From: Spisula solida
Lineage: Eukaryota; Mollusca; Bivalvia; Venerida; Mactridae
Assembly: GCA_947247005.1 (NCBI GenBank)
Contig: OX365956.1
Location: forward strand, 2,673,501-2,737,500
Direction of reading: 5' to 3'
DNA length: 64,000 bases
This document shows, one piece after another, positions 11,640-21,657 of this stretch. The translations under genes and the position numbers were made by a program. The stretch's first letter is position 1. The number at the start of each line of letters is the position of its first letter. A model generated the notes under the pieces. That model was not told where the DNA came from, ran no database searches, and was given only the letters and a program-made list of their open reading frames with translations.

Positions 11640-12026
11640 GCAAATGTTAAAGTTTAGGTCATAAGGTCAAATCATAGAAAAACCTTGTGTGGACACTGGA
11701 GGTCACAATTTTGACTTAATCTATATGAAACTTGGTCACAATGATCATCACAACAAAATCTAGGACAAGTTTGATATTGGGTCATCCGGGGTCAAAAACT
11801 AGATCACAAGGTCAAATCATAGAAAAACCTTGTGTAGTCACTAGAGGTCACAATTTTGACCTAATCTTTATGAAACTTGGTCACAATGATCATCACAACA
11901 AAATCTAGGTCAAGTGAGATATTGCTTCATATGGGGCCGAGAACTAGGTCACTAGGTCAAATCACAGGTCTTGCATGTACTGCTATAACAGGTGAGCGAC
12001 CTAGGGCCCTTTGGGCCCTCTTGTTT
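11640..12026 (+). mobile_element. AGGTCA-type repeat, 5'-truncated
   Basis: Two and a half ~145-base AGGTCA-type units with the family terminus CAGGTGAGCGACCTAGGGCC and the CTCTTGTTT tail. The 5' tip is missing, and the element abuts the preceding copy almost directly. Confidence 0.65.
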
Positions 12027-12404
12027 CAACTTAGTGCAAATGTTAAAGTTTAGGTACATGTTTTTTTACCTCAAATATTTTCAAAGTGCATTCACATATT
12101 GCTTTGCATACTTGTTCTCCATCATGACTTCAACCCCTTCACTTGGGTGGGTAACTCTATCAAGCTTTTTGTTGAAATTATGCCCCCTTTTTGACTTGGA
12201 AATGCAAATGTTAAAGTTTAGGTACAGGTTTTTTAACCTCTAATATCTTCAAAGTGCCTTGACATATTGCTTTGATACTTTGCATACTTGTTCACCATCA
12301 GGACCCCAACCCATAAACAGGGGTAGGTAACTCTATCAAGCATTTTGGTGAAATTATGCCCCCTTTTTCAACTTAGTGCAAATGTTAAAGTTTAGGTACA
12401 GCTT

Positions 12405-13642
12405 TTTAGCTCACCTGTCACAAAGTGACAGAGTGAGCTTTTGTGATCACTCTTTGTCCGTCGTCCGTCGTCAGTCGTCCGTCCGTCCGTCAACAATTGG
12501 CTTGTGTAGGCACTAGAGGTCACAATTTAAGCCTAATCTTTATGAAAGTTGGTCACAATGATCATCTCAACAAAATATAGGTCAAGTTTGATATTGGGTT
12601 ATCCGGGGTCAAAAATTAGGTCACAAGGTCAAATTATTGAAAAACCTTGTGTAGTCACTAGAGGTCACAATTTTGACCTTATCTTTATGAAACTTAGTCA
12701 CAATGATCATCTCAACAAAATCTAGGTCAAGTTCGATATTGGGTTATCCGGGGTCAAAAATTAGGTCACAAGGTCAAATCATAGAAAAACCTTGTGTAGT
12801 CACTAGAGGTCACAATTTTGACTGAATATTTATGTAACTTGGTCACAATGATCATCTCAACAAAATCTAGGTCAGGTTCGATAATGGGTCATCCAGGGTC
12901 AAAAACTAGGTCACAAGGTCAAATAATAGAAACACTTTGTGTAATCACTAGAGGTCACAATTTTGACTTAATCTTTATGTAACTTGGTCACAATGATCAT
13001 CTCAACAAAATCTAGATCAAGTTCGATATTGGATCATCTGGGGTCAAAAACTAGGTCACAAGGTCAAATCATAGAAAAAACTTGTGTAGTCACTAGAGGT
13101 CACAGTTTTGGCCTGATCTTTACGAAACTTAGTCACAATGATCATAACAACAAAATCTAGGTCAAGTTCGATATTGGGTCATCCGGGGTCAAAAACTGGG
13201 TCACAAGGTCAAATCATAGAAAAACCTTGCGTAGTCACTAGAGGTCACAATTTTGGCCTAATCTTAATAAAACTCGGTCACAATGATCATCTCAACAGAA
13301 TCTTGATCAAGTTCGATATGAGTTCATCCAGGGTCAAAAACTAGGTCACAAGGTCAAATAATAGAAAAACCTTGTGTAGTCATTATAGGTCACAGTTTTG
13401 GTCTGATCTTTATGAAACTTGGTCACAATTATCATCTCAACAAAATCTAGGTCAAGTTCGATATTGGTTTATCTGGGGTCAAAAACTAGGTTACAAGGTC
13501 AAATCATATAAAAACTTTGTGAAGTCACTAGAGGTCACAATATTGACCTAATCTGTAAAAAACTTGGTCAAGATGATCATCTCAACAAAATCTAGGTCAA
13601 GTTCGACAGGTGAGCGACCTAGGGCCCTTTGGGCCCTCTTGT
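12405..13642 (+). mobile_element. AGGTCA-type repeat element, complete copy
   Basis: Starts TTTAGCTCACCTGTCACAAA, contains a GTCCGTCGTCCGTC-rich stretch and about eight ~145-base units, and ends CAGGTGAGCGACCTAGGGCC plus GGGCCCTCTTGTTA. Nested in the composite element of 10168-15369. The reading frame at 13138-13344 is a by-product of the repeat. Confidence 0.8.
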
Positions 13643-13815
13643 TATAACTCTAATATTTTCAAAGTGAATTCTGATACTACTATGCATACTTGTTCTCCAT
13701 CATGACCCCAACCCCTACACAGGGATAGGTAACTCTTATCAAGCATTTTGTTGAAATTATGCCCCCTTTTGGGCTTGGAAATGCAAATTTATGTTAAAGT
13801 TTAGGTACAGGTTTT

Positions 13816-14092
13816 TATGCCCCCGTATCAATAGATCGGGAGGCATATAGTGATTCACCTGTCCGTTTGTCCGTCCGTCCTGGTTAACCCAAATTGACCG
13901 TTTCTTTTAGCATCATTATGGCTTGCTACAAAGCTTCCAAACTTGCATGGATGTTGTATATGAACACTCTCCACACACCTGTATCACCTGACCCCATTTT
14001 GACCTTCACCTTGACCTAATTTTGGACTTAGATTTATTTATAGACAAGGCTTCCACAGGGGGCATAAGTGTTTATTGAACGCAGTCTTGTTT
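13816..14092 (+). mobile_element. ATGCCCCC MITE, copy 1
   Basis: Starts TATGCCCCCGTATCAATAGA and ends CAGGGGGCATAAGTGTTTAT with a CGCAGTCTTGTTT tail. The ATGCCCCC/GGGGGCAT tips are inverted. The body carries GTCCGTCC repeats and TTGACCTTCACCTTGACCTA. Other copies lie at 16880, 26602 and 31599. Confidence 0.75.
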
Positions 14093-14323
14093 AACCTCTA
14101 ATATCTTCAAAGTGCATTGATATATTGCTTTGATACTTTGCATACTTGTTCACCATCATGACCCCAACCCCTACACAGGAGATGATAACTATTTAGCATT
14201 TTGTTGAAATTATGCCCCGTTTTTGACTAAGAAATCCTTATTTGTTAACCATCATGACCTAGAGGACCTACACATGAGTAGGTAACGGTCCTGCATAATT
14301 TGTCCAAATTATCCCCCTTTTTG

Positions 14324-15080
14324 CAGGCTTCGCGAAAGTGAGAAAAAAAGGCCGGACATCCGGTCCGGCATAAAATAGATTTGGCCGGACCGAATCAATT
14401 TTGGCCGGACCGAACAATATTAATAGGAAACAGTTAAAAAACCAAATGAAGAGAGATGTATAGATAATGCATGTTCTTCTTAAATTATTCAGTGATAAAT
14501 TATTTAGAAATGCATTGTTAGCTTGAACACACAGTTAACAAGTGTTTTCAAATAGGCCTAATTAGATAGTTTGCCTTTTCACAATGGGCTCATTCAGCCC
14601 ATTCAATGAGCATATATCAGACAGGACTTTCTGTCAAGAGAAATGTTATTTTCATTTTACCATTTAATATCAAACATCTTTAAACTAAATCACGTTTTTT
14701 TCGTGTTAAAAAGCCCCCTCGGAAATCGTCAAAATAAAAATATATTCAGAAAAAAAATCGCGAACATTCCGGAATCCGTACCGTGTACTACGGGTTTTAT
14801 CCGCATCCAAAAAATAATCAGTTTTCGCGACCTTCATTTCGCTGAATTATTTTACATTTTTGACGATTTCGGAGGGATATCTTATTGAATCTCGACGAGA
14901 ATTTACGAAAAATATTCGTGTTACATTCTTTACAATAATCTTCAACTACGATGTGGGAATATCGCCGTCCAGACTTAAAATCTCCGTCGGACCAACGGTC
15001 CGACATTCAGTCAAATTTTGCCGGACCAAAGCATTTTTTGTCGGTCAGGACCGGCGGACCGACGGTTTTCGCGATGCCTG
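14324..15080. mobile_element. TIR element CAGGC(T/A)TCGCGAAA
   Basis: Left end CAGGCTTCGCGAAAGTGAG; reverse complement of the right end CAGGCATCGCGAAAACCG. Both arms continue with GGCCGGAC/GTCCGGC-rich sequence. TTTTG flanks both sides (14319-14323 and 15081-15085), and removing the element restores the host repeat text '...ccctttttgactta', which supports these ends. No transposase is visible; the overlapping frames at 14643-15141 are not convincing genes. Confidence 0.65.
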
Positions 15081-15085
15081 TTTTG

Positions 15086-15369
15086 ACTTAGAAGCCCCAA
15101 CCTCTACACAGCAGAGGGTAATATTAATGCTGCTGTTATGAAGCATTTTGTTTTGAATATAAAATGATTGTACTATCCTAGCATGGCGCTGCAAATAGTG
15201 GAGCGCGCTGTTCGTGGACAGCTCTTGTTTGACTTAGAAGCCCCAACCTCTACACAGCAGAGGGTAATGCTGCTGTTATGAAGCATTTTGTTTTGAATAT
15301 ATAATGATTGTACTATCCTAGCATGGCGCTGCGAATAGTGGAGTGCGCTGTTCGTGGACAGCTCTTGTT
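15086..15369 (+). repeat. Tandem duplication of an element end
   Basis: Two ~140-145-base copies starting GACTTAGAAGCCCCAACCTC and ending GGACAGCTCTTGTTT, differing by a few bases (for example an extra TATTA in the first). It duplicates the 3' tip of the composite repeat. Confidence 0.75.
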
Positions 15370-16110
15370 TTATCACTCTTCGTCCGTGAAACCGCTGTCG
15401 GTCTACCATTTGCTTGTGTAGACACTAGAGGTCACAATTTTGACGTTATCTTTATGAAACCCGTTCTCAACCCTCATCTCAACACAATGTAGGTCAAGTT
15501 CCATATTGGATCCAGTGCTTTTTTTCGCTGAATTGTGCCCTTTTGTTTTGTGAAAATTTAGCGCGAAAATTCTCAAAATTGTGAAAAAGTAGGCGCTGAA
15601 ACTTTTCAAATTGTGAAAAACTTAACGCGATAAATCATCAAATTATGATACAAAATGTTTCAGATGTTAGTTTATTTTTTGTCAACTTTTCCCAAACATG
15701 CATGTTTCTATGATATAATACAGTAACTACTTTTATATCAAGTCCTGTACAGGAATATATGACTGTTATCTGTGATTTGTTTGTTTTGTGCTTTGAGAAG
15801 TTGATTTTACAAAAAACCATGACGCAAATTCTATTTGTGAATTAAGGGGCCTTTTAGGTTTGTGAAAGGGGCCTATAGCAATTTGTGAAGGGTCCTAATA
15901 TAGGCCCCTCGTATATAGTGAAAAAAAGCCCTGGGGTCATCCTGGTTAAAATAAACTACATGTAGGTCACTAGGTCAAACCATAGAAAAACATTGGGTAG
16001 TCACTAGAGGTCACAATTACAATGATCATCGTTACAACAAAAATCTAAGTCAAGTTTGATATTGGGTCATCTGGGGTCAAAACCAGGTGCCAAGGTCAAA
16101 ACCTAGCAAT
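15370..16110 (+). mobile_element. AGGTCA-type remnant interrupted by a hAT-like MITE (15513-15933)
   Basis: Pieces of AGGTCA-type units flank an insertion whose ends are CAGTGCTTTTTTTCGCTG and, as reverse complement of the right end, CAGGGCTTTTTTTCACTA. CAG-G-GCTTTTTTTC ends resemble hAT-type non-autonomous elements, but no clean 8-base duplication was seen (attggatc on the left, gggtcatc on the right). No coding sequence. Confidence 0.5.
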
Positions 16111-16279
16111 AGTCGCTTCCCTCGCTCCACACTTTTTAATCATTAAAATTTACTTAATATGTTCTAACTATAACATATATGCATATTTCTCTTGCGCCAA
16201 TTCCTAAGTGTGTTTTACTAATCAATCGCAATTTGTTGCTTACATTTACATAAAAATATTGAATATTGAAGGTAGACCA

Positions 16280-16426
16280 GGGCTGGTATTCAATATTGAT
16301 CTTACTTGACTTAAGGATAAGGATAGCCAATCATATCGCCTGTTACTGACCAAGAGTTTAATATGGTGTGACCTGATTGGTTGTCCTTATCCTTAAGTCA
16401 AGTAAGATCTATATTGAATACCACCC
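16280..16426. mobile_element. Small hairpin MITE
   Basis: A near-perfect inverted pair: GGGCTGGTATTCAATATTGA... and, from the other end, GGGTGGTATTCAATATAGAT, each continuing through CTTACTTGACTTAAGGATAA. The 147-base sequence would fold into one long hairpin. No clear target duplication. Confidence 0.7.
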
Positions 16427-16734
16427 AAGGCCACAATATTATAGGTAAATTTCTAGGTTATGCATATTGTTGTACTGTGGACTAATCCGATTAGAGGTAT
16501 ACTAAATAAACACATTGATCTGTACAGTTGTGATAGATACCCAGCATGAAAGCATGCCTCCCATTTTCAGAAGACAAGTCCGTGTTTGGACTACCAAAGT
16601 TTAAAATATAAAGATCAACCACGAGTTTTGAGCCGTGACGGGAGATTACACTATTTAGTCATAGTGTGTGAATATACCTGGTTGGGATACCTTAAAAAAT
16701 GCGTTAATATATATATTTGCTTGACCTGATATTG

Positions 16735-16812
16735 TCAGTATCGCTGGCTCAATCGGTAGAGAGCTTAATTGTCAGCCTGAGACACGCGGGTTCAAGCCCT
16801 GATAACTGCACT
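16735..16812 (+). other. tRNA-like sequence (SINE head or tRNA pseudogene)
   Basis: Contains an A-box-like TGGCTCAATCGGTAGAG and a B box GGGTTCAAGCCC at tRNA-like spacing. The acceptor stem does not pair well, so it is not called as a functional tRNA. Confidence 0.45.
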
Positions 16813-16879
16813 ATTTTTCTCACTTCATTTATTTGGTTTCATTTTCGTCAAGAATAGGAAGACATTGTTAAAGCCATTT

Positions 16880-17162
16880 TTATGCCCCCCTATCGATAGA
16901 TGGGGAGGCATATAGTGATTCACCTGTCCGTCCGTTCGTCCGTCCGTCCTGGTTAACCCAAATTGACCGTTTCTTCTAGCATTAATATGGCTTGCTACAA
17001 AGCTTTCATACTTGCATGGATGTTGTGTATGAACACTCTCCACACGCCAGTATCACCTAACCCCATTTTGACCTTCACCTTGACCTAATTTTGGACTTAG
17101 ACTTATTTATGGACAAGGCTTCCACAGGGGGCATAAGCGTTTATTGAACGCAGTCTTGTTTA
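16880..17162 (+). mobile_element. ATGCCCCC MITE, copy 2
   Basis: Starts TATGCCCCCCTATCGATAGA and ends CAGGGGGCATAAGCGTTTAT plus CGCAGTCTTGTTT. About the same length and body as the copies at 13816 and 31599. Confidence 0.78.
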
Positions 17163-17724
17163 AATAATTATTTTGACTTTGCATTGTACCAGTAATGGTT
17201 TTTCATGTTTCGCTGTTTTTATTTCATTTTTTTCCTCGGGTCCAGTATTAATTTATCTTCTACTGAATTCAATACTTAAACTTGTGTCAAAGATTTTCGA
17301 CTTGACTTGGTGTGTTGGTTGACAACCTGTCAGTTTTGTCTGTCTCTGAGTAGGATGATGCATTTCGATATCTTATAGCGGTTGTTTGAAGACCGTTTAT
17401 TGCATTAGCTAACGCCATTGTTTGTGTCAAAGTTAAAAGACACATAGACTACATGTATATTATATAAATTATGAACTCCTTGCAAACTTTCTGTATAAGG
17501 TAATACGAGCCATATTAAATATTCATTATCATACCAACATCTTCACCAGTATGTTAACTAGTTGAAGCCATTACACGTTTATAGTTACACGCTGTTACTA
17601 TGACTAACGACACTTAATTTTGACTAATAAATCGCTAATTATTAAATACATTCCAGAAACTTTCTTGTGTAATATTACTTGAACAAGCGATTTGAAAAAA
17701 ATATATAAAAAGTGATCATACCAA

Positions 17725-17797
17725 GGATCGAACCTGTAAAAGTAAGTCTCAGAAGACATCGCCGTATCCATTGGGCCACGTATTGAGTTACTTACAG
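17725..17797 (-). other. tRNA-Arg-like sequence, probably SINE head or pseudogene
   Basis: On the minus strand: GTGGCCCAATGGATACGG (A-box region), an anticodon-arm-like GTCTTCTGAGAC with TCT in the loop, and AGGTTCGATCCTTGG (B box). This resembles tRNA-Arg(TCT). The stems are imperfect, so function as a tRNA is doubtful. Confidence 0.45.
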
Positions 17798-18426
17798 AAA
17801 CTACCTATCTAACCTATAATGTGATTGCTTATATATACATACCCTTTTAGGGTGAATCAACTTTGCTGCATAAATTAGTCACGGCTCAAAAAACATGGTT
17901 TATCTATACCTTTACCAATATTTTGGGAACCAAAATGAATAAATAAACAAACATTTGATAACTTTTGATGATCAAACATGTCTTTGTTACTAATCACAGT
18001 CTACAAAAACACGTGGCAGTTAAAATTAACATTTCTTCCGCACTAGCATATTTGTTATCTTAGGGTCGATCTCTCTTTGCATAGAATTACATCAACACTT
18101 ACCACAGAAAATGAAAAAATAAATCTTAGTAACATGCATTTACGCAAATATTATCATCATACGCAATATTTCCGGAAATTTAGTAAATGTTTTGATAAAA
18201 CAGTACCCAGGTCTCTAGCTCAATGGTCAAGGTCACACTTAGAAGTCAAACATCAAAAATGTATGTCAACTTTGCCTTCTTGACAATGGGCATGTCATGT
18301 TGCCGACAGCATCTATTAGTATTGGTTTAAGAACTAGTAAACATGCATGACAGCCAATGGACTTGACAGGGTTGCCAATTACAACATTCACTGTTAGTTG
18401 ACATGTGGCTTTTTCTGTTATTTCAG

Positions 18427-18495
18427 TTGTCACACAATGGTACTGTACTTTTTCCAGCAACAGAATTCACCACTAAATGGCAGGAATTAAGTGAC
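18427..18495 (+). CDS. HEPN-NACHT-LRR protein, exon completing the HEPN motif
   Basis: A 69-base phase-0 exon between TTATTTCAG and GTAAGTATG. It reads LSHNGTVLFPATEFTTKWQ and ELSD. After the upstream RNH it supplies the His of the R-x4-H motif and then the 'F...W..LSD' helix that ends DZIP3-like HEPN domains. Both phases agree with neighbouring exons. It is too short to be found by open-frame length alone. Confidence 0.75.
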
Positions 18496-19016
18496 GTAAG
18501 TATGTTTATAAACTGTATGTCTGTTTGTTTCTGTCACTTACTGTAACTGATATTTAAGTATGTGTATGGTACATACTTTGTCCTGAAAACGTAATTTTTC
18601 TGGTGTACACTGTATCAAATGTCGTATACTAGAAACAACACATCAAAGCAACAGGAAAAAGTTTGACTCATTTTATCTACTTGTTTCGATCAACATAGAC
18701 TAAGGTCATCAGGATCAGGAATAAGAAAAACGGCTAATGCTAATAGTAATACGTAGGACTGGAGTAGTCGAGTTTGTCTGAGCGACTACCTGAACAAACA
18801 CAGATTCAGTCGGTCCAGTCACATTTGCCATATAAATTAGTAGAATTAAGCGACTACCTGTCTTATACGACAAACGACCATGTTTGCTGTCAAGTGGTGC
18901 TAATCAATTCATCCACTTCTTGTAAGTAAACATTTATGACAAGCCCTCAATTGTAATTTGTGTGTCTACATTTCTGTGACATATTCTTGAGGAATATTCT
19001 TTTTTCTAATATCTAG
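18496..19016 (+). other. Intron of the HEPN-NACHT-LRR gene
   Basis: 520 bases, donor GTAAGTATG, acceptor TATCTAG. Nothing else recognised. Confidence 0.65.
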
Positions 19017-19314
19017 ATTCTGTTAAGACTCAATGCATGTTGTGGTAAGGATTGCATCACAAACTTGGCAACAATGATTGACACAGCGAAAGATACTGAT
19101 ATAGATGATGGATTGACGGATCATTTGATTAAAGTTATCAAGCAGTGGTATGACTATGAGCAAGACTTAATAGGAGATGTAGCGAGACTTGAAACCATAG
19201 CAACCACAACATTGGACATGACAACAACAGTAATGAAGGAACAACAAGGAATAAAACAACAATTGCATGAACTCGAGCAGAGCAATAAACGCCATCATGT
19301 TGATAAAGAATCTG
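19017..19314 (+). CDS. HEPN-NACHT-LRR protein, linker exon
   Basis: Phase-0 start after TATCTAG, reading ILLRLNACCGKDCITNLAT, then a long helical segment with VARLETIATTTLDMTTTVM and KEQQGIKQQLHELEQSNKR, likely a coiled coil. 'LLRL' continues the last helix of the HEPN domain. The donor G|GTATGT leaves one base, which the exon at 22702 completes as GAT. Translation does not start here: the frame is open upstream to the acceptor. Confidence 0.8.
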
Positions 19315-19570
19315 GTATGTTTTGTTGTATCATGCTTCTATAATATGGTGCACAGCCCACATCGCCCAGATACGTAGTATATGGGGGCTATTTTGGAGTC
19401 ATGCTTGACATTGGTTGGTGGGTCTGTTGGTTGGTTGGGTGCTCCATACAAATTTTGTCCTGTCTATTTCTCTGTAACCTCTGGTCGTATTTCAAAAACT
19501 TTGCATGACTGATCAGCATATTGTTGTCGGACATAGGTTGAATCAATTTTTAGGGAGTTACAGCTCTGTG

Positions 19571-19938
19571 TTTAGCTCACATGCGACAAAGTGGCAAGGT
19601 GAGCTTTTGTGATTGTTTTTGTCCATTGTCCGTCTGTCTCTACATTTCACCGTTAACACTCTAGCATTTTGCTTTGATCTACCTCAAACTTGGTCAGTAG
19701 TTGTATCTTAATGAAATCTAGGTCAAGTATGAAGTTGGGTCATGTGGGGCCAAAAACTAGGTCAAAAGGTCAAATAAAAGGAAAACCTTGTTTACACTAT
19801 GGAGGCCACGTGCACAGTTTTGCTTTGACCTTCATCAATTTAAATACTCAAAACAATTATCTTGATTACCTTAAGGTCAAGTTCAAAGTTTGACCATGTT
19901 TAGCAGGTGAGCGCCACAGGATCTATGATCCTCTTGTT
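19571..19938 (+). mobile_element. AGGTCA-type element, short copy
   Basis: Starts TTTAGCTCACATGCGACAAA and ends GCAGGTGAGCGCCACAGGAT with ATGATCCTCTTGTTTAC; only about two AGGTCA units lie between. A short variant of the same family. Confidence 0.7.
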
Positions 19939-20063
19939 TACACTTATAAATTTTGTCCGGGCTATTCCTCTGTAACTGCTTGTAGTATTTCATCGACACT
20001 TTGCTTGACTGACCAGTACCAAGTTGTGCATATCTTAGCGGACATAGGTTGTATCAATATTAA

Positions 20064-21657
20064 CCCTTATCGTGCTAGATTCCCAGTGGGCTTATCAGCT
20101 GACTAGTGTTGAATTATATTAGCAGTCTACTGAGATAAAAATCTCATCTGATAGTGTCTCTGTTCAGTACCTCATCAATGATATAAACCCTATACTTTAT
20201 ACAAAGAAGATGAAATAAGCTATACATTGATATAAGTTTGATAATTATTGGTATTACACGTTATGATATTCAGCAGTAAATAAATGCAATGTGAAATATT
20301 TCCATGCACTTCAAACATAACGCTATGCTAAGTGTTATGATGTAGGCCGAATAATTTATTCCGACTAAAACTGTCAGAATAGAATGCTGCATTTATTTCA
20401 ATTTTTAATTTTAAAATATTAAAGTGTCATGCTCAAGGTGAGCTTTTGTGATCACCCTTTTGTCCGTCGTCCACCGTCAACAATTGGACTGTTAACACTC
20501 TAGAGGTCATAATGTTCACTTAATTTTTTTAAACTTGGTCACAATGTTTGTGTCTTTGAAATTTAGGTCAAGTTCGTAATTGGGTCATCTAGGGTAAAAA
20601 ACTAGGTCACCAGGTCACATCGAAGAAAAACCTTGTTAACACTCTAGAGGGCACATTTTTTTCATAATCTTAATGAAACTTGGTCACAATGTATGTCTCT
20701 ATGAAATCCAGGTCAAGTTTTTAATTGGGTCATCTGGGGTCAAAAACTAGGTCACTAGGTCACATCAAAGAAAAACCTTGTTAACACTCTAGAGGTCACA
20801 TTTTTTACATAATCTTAATGAAACTTGGTCACAATGTATGTCTCTATGAAATCTAGGTCAAGTTTGTAATTGGGTCATCTGGGGTTAAAAACTAGGTCAC
20901 TAGGTCACATCAAGGAAAAACCTTGTTAACACTCTAGATGTCACATTTTTGACATAATCTTAATGAAACTTGGTCAACATTTATGTCTCTATGTAATCTA
21001 GGTCAGGTTCGTAGTTGTGTCATCTAGGGTCAAAAACTAGGTCACCAGGTCAAATCAAAGAAAAACCTTCTTAACACTCTAGAGGTCACCTGCTTTACCT
21101 AATCTATACGAAACTTGGTCACAATGTTTGTCTGTATAAAATCTAGGTCAAGGTTGTAAATGGGTCATCTGTTGTCAAAAACTAGGTCACAAGGTCACAT
21201 CAAAGAAAAACTTTGTTTACATATGGGGTCAAAAACAAGGTCACCAAGTCACTGATTCTGCCTAAACTGCTAGTAATCAGGTGAGCGCTATAGGGCCAAT
21301 GGCCCTCTTGTTCCAATTTCATTGGAAAAATACTGTTAATGTGAATTTTCCTCATATATTCGCTGTAAAACATTGTGCGCATTCCTAGCCGATTGACAGC
21401 CATTTTAGTTCCGGAATTCCCAACAAATGTTAGACGGTGATTTTAACATACTTGGTCGTAGATTGGCCGATGTTATTTTTAGAAATAGTTACGTAATTTA
21501 CTACTGAATAAATTTTAGTTAAATTTCATACATGAATACTACAAGCTTAAAAGCCAAACCCGCTAGCGCAACTGTATAGCGCGACTTACAGTCGCCCTCA
21601 GCAGTGGTGGAAAGTATCGTGTAGCGCGACTCTGAATCGCGATGAGCACGATAAGGG
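20064..21657. mobile_element. piggyBac-type non-autonomous element
   Basis: Perfect terminal inverted repeats CCCTTATCGTGCT and AGCACGATAAGGG, directly flanked on both sides by TTAA (20060-20063 and 21658-21661). TTAA target sites with ends starting CCC are the hallmark of piggyBac elements. No transposase frame is present. An AGGTCA-type repeat (20434-21312) makes up much of the interior, so this element was a target or carrier of that family. Confidence 0.78.
20434..21312 (+). mobile_element. AGGTCA-type element inside the piggyBac-type element
   Basis: Truncated start (CAAGGTGAGCTTTTGTGATC), five to six tandem units of a shorter variant ('ttaacactctagaggtcacatttt...'), and end CAGGTGAGCGCTATAGGGCC with GGCCCTCTTGTT. 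The unit sequence differs from that in the 9-13 kb copies, so it is a distinct subfamily. Confidence 0.72.

Larger units (their letters stand above)
10168..15369 (+). mobile_element. Composite repeat (TAGCTCCACTATTCG element) with five nested insertions
   Basis: The outer element begins TAGCTCCACTATTCGTAGAA and ends GCGAATAGTGGAG followed by a GTTCGTGGACAGCTCTTGTTT-like tail, so its tips are inverted repeats. Its body is a ~190-base unit ('gttaaagtttaggtacagg...atcatgaccccaacccctacac...gaaattatgcccccttttt') seen in pieces at 12027-12404, 13643-13815, 14093-14323 and 15086-15369. Between the pieces lie insertions at 10394-11622, 11640-12026, 12405-13642, 13816-14092 and 14324-15080. The last ~145 bases occur twice in tandem. 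Confidence 0.6.
8802..18426 (+). other. 9.6-kb intron of the HEPN-NACHT-LRR gene
   Basis: Intron with donor GTAGGT at 8802 and acceptor TTATTTCAG at 18426. It is packed with repeats, listed separately: AGGTCA-type elements, ATGCCCCC MITEs, a nested composite at 10168-15369, a hairpin MITE and two tRNA-like sequences in opposite orientation. Stretches at 8880-8978 and 17900-18426 show nothing recognisable. Confidence 0.7.

Noticed and set aside
14643..15141. Overlapping frames of 60-90 codons
   Set aside because: They lie within a TIR element on both strands, overlap each other and show no transposase motif.
16735..17797. Functional tRNA genes
   Set aside because: A and B boxes are present but the stems do not pair well enough, and both sit in repeat-like arms; they are better called SINE heads or pseudogenes.
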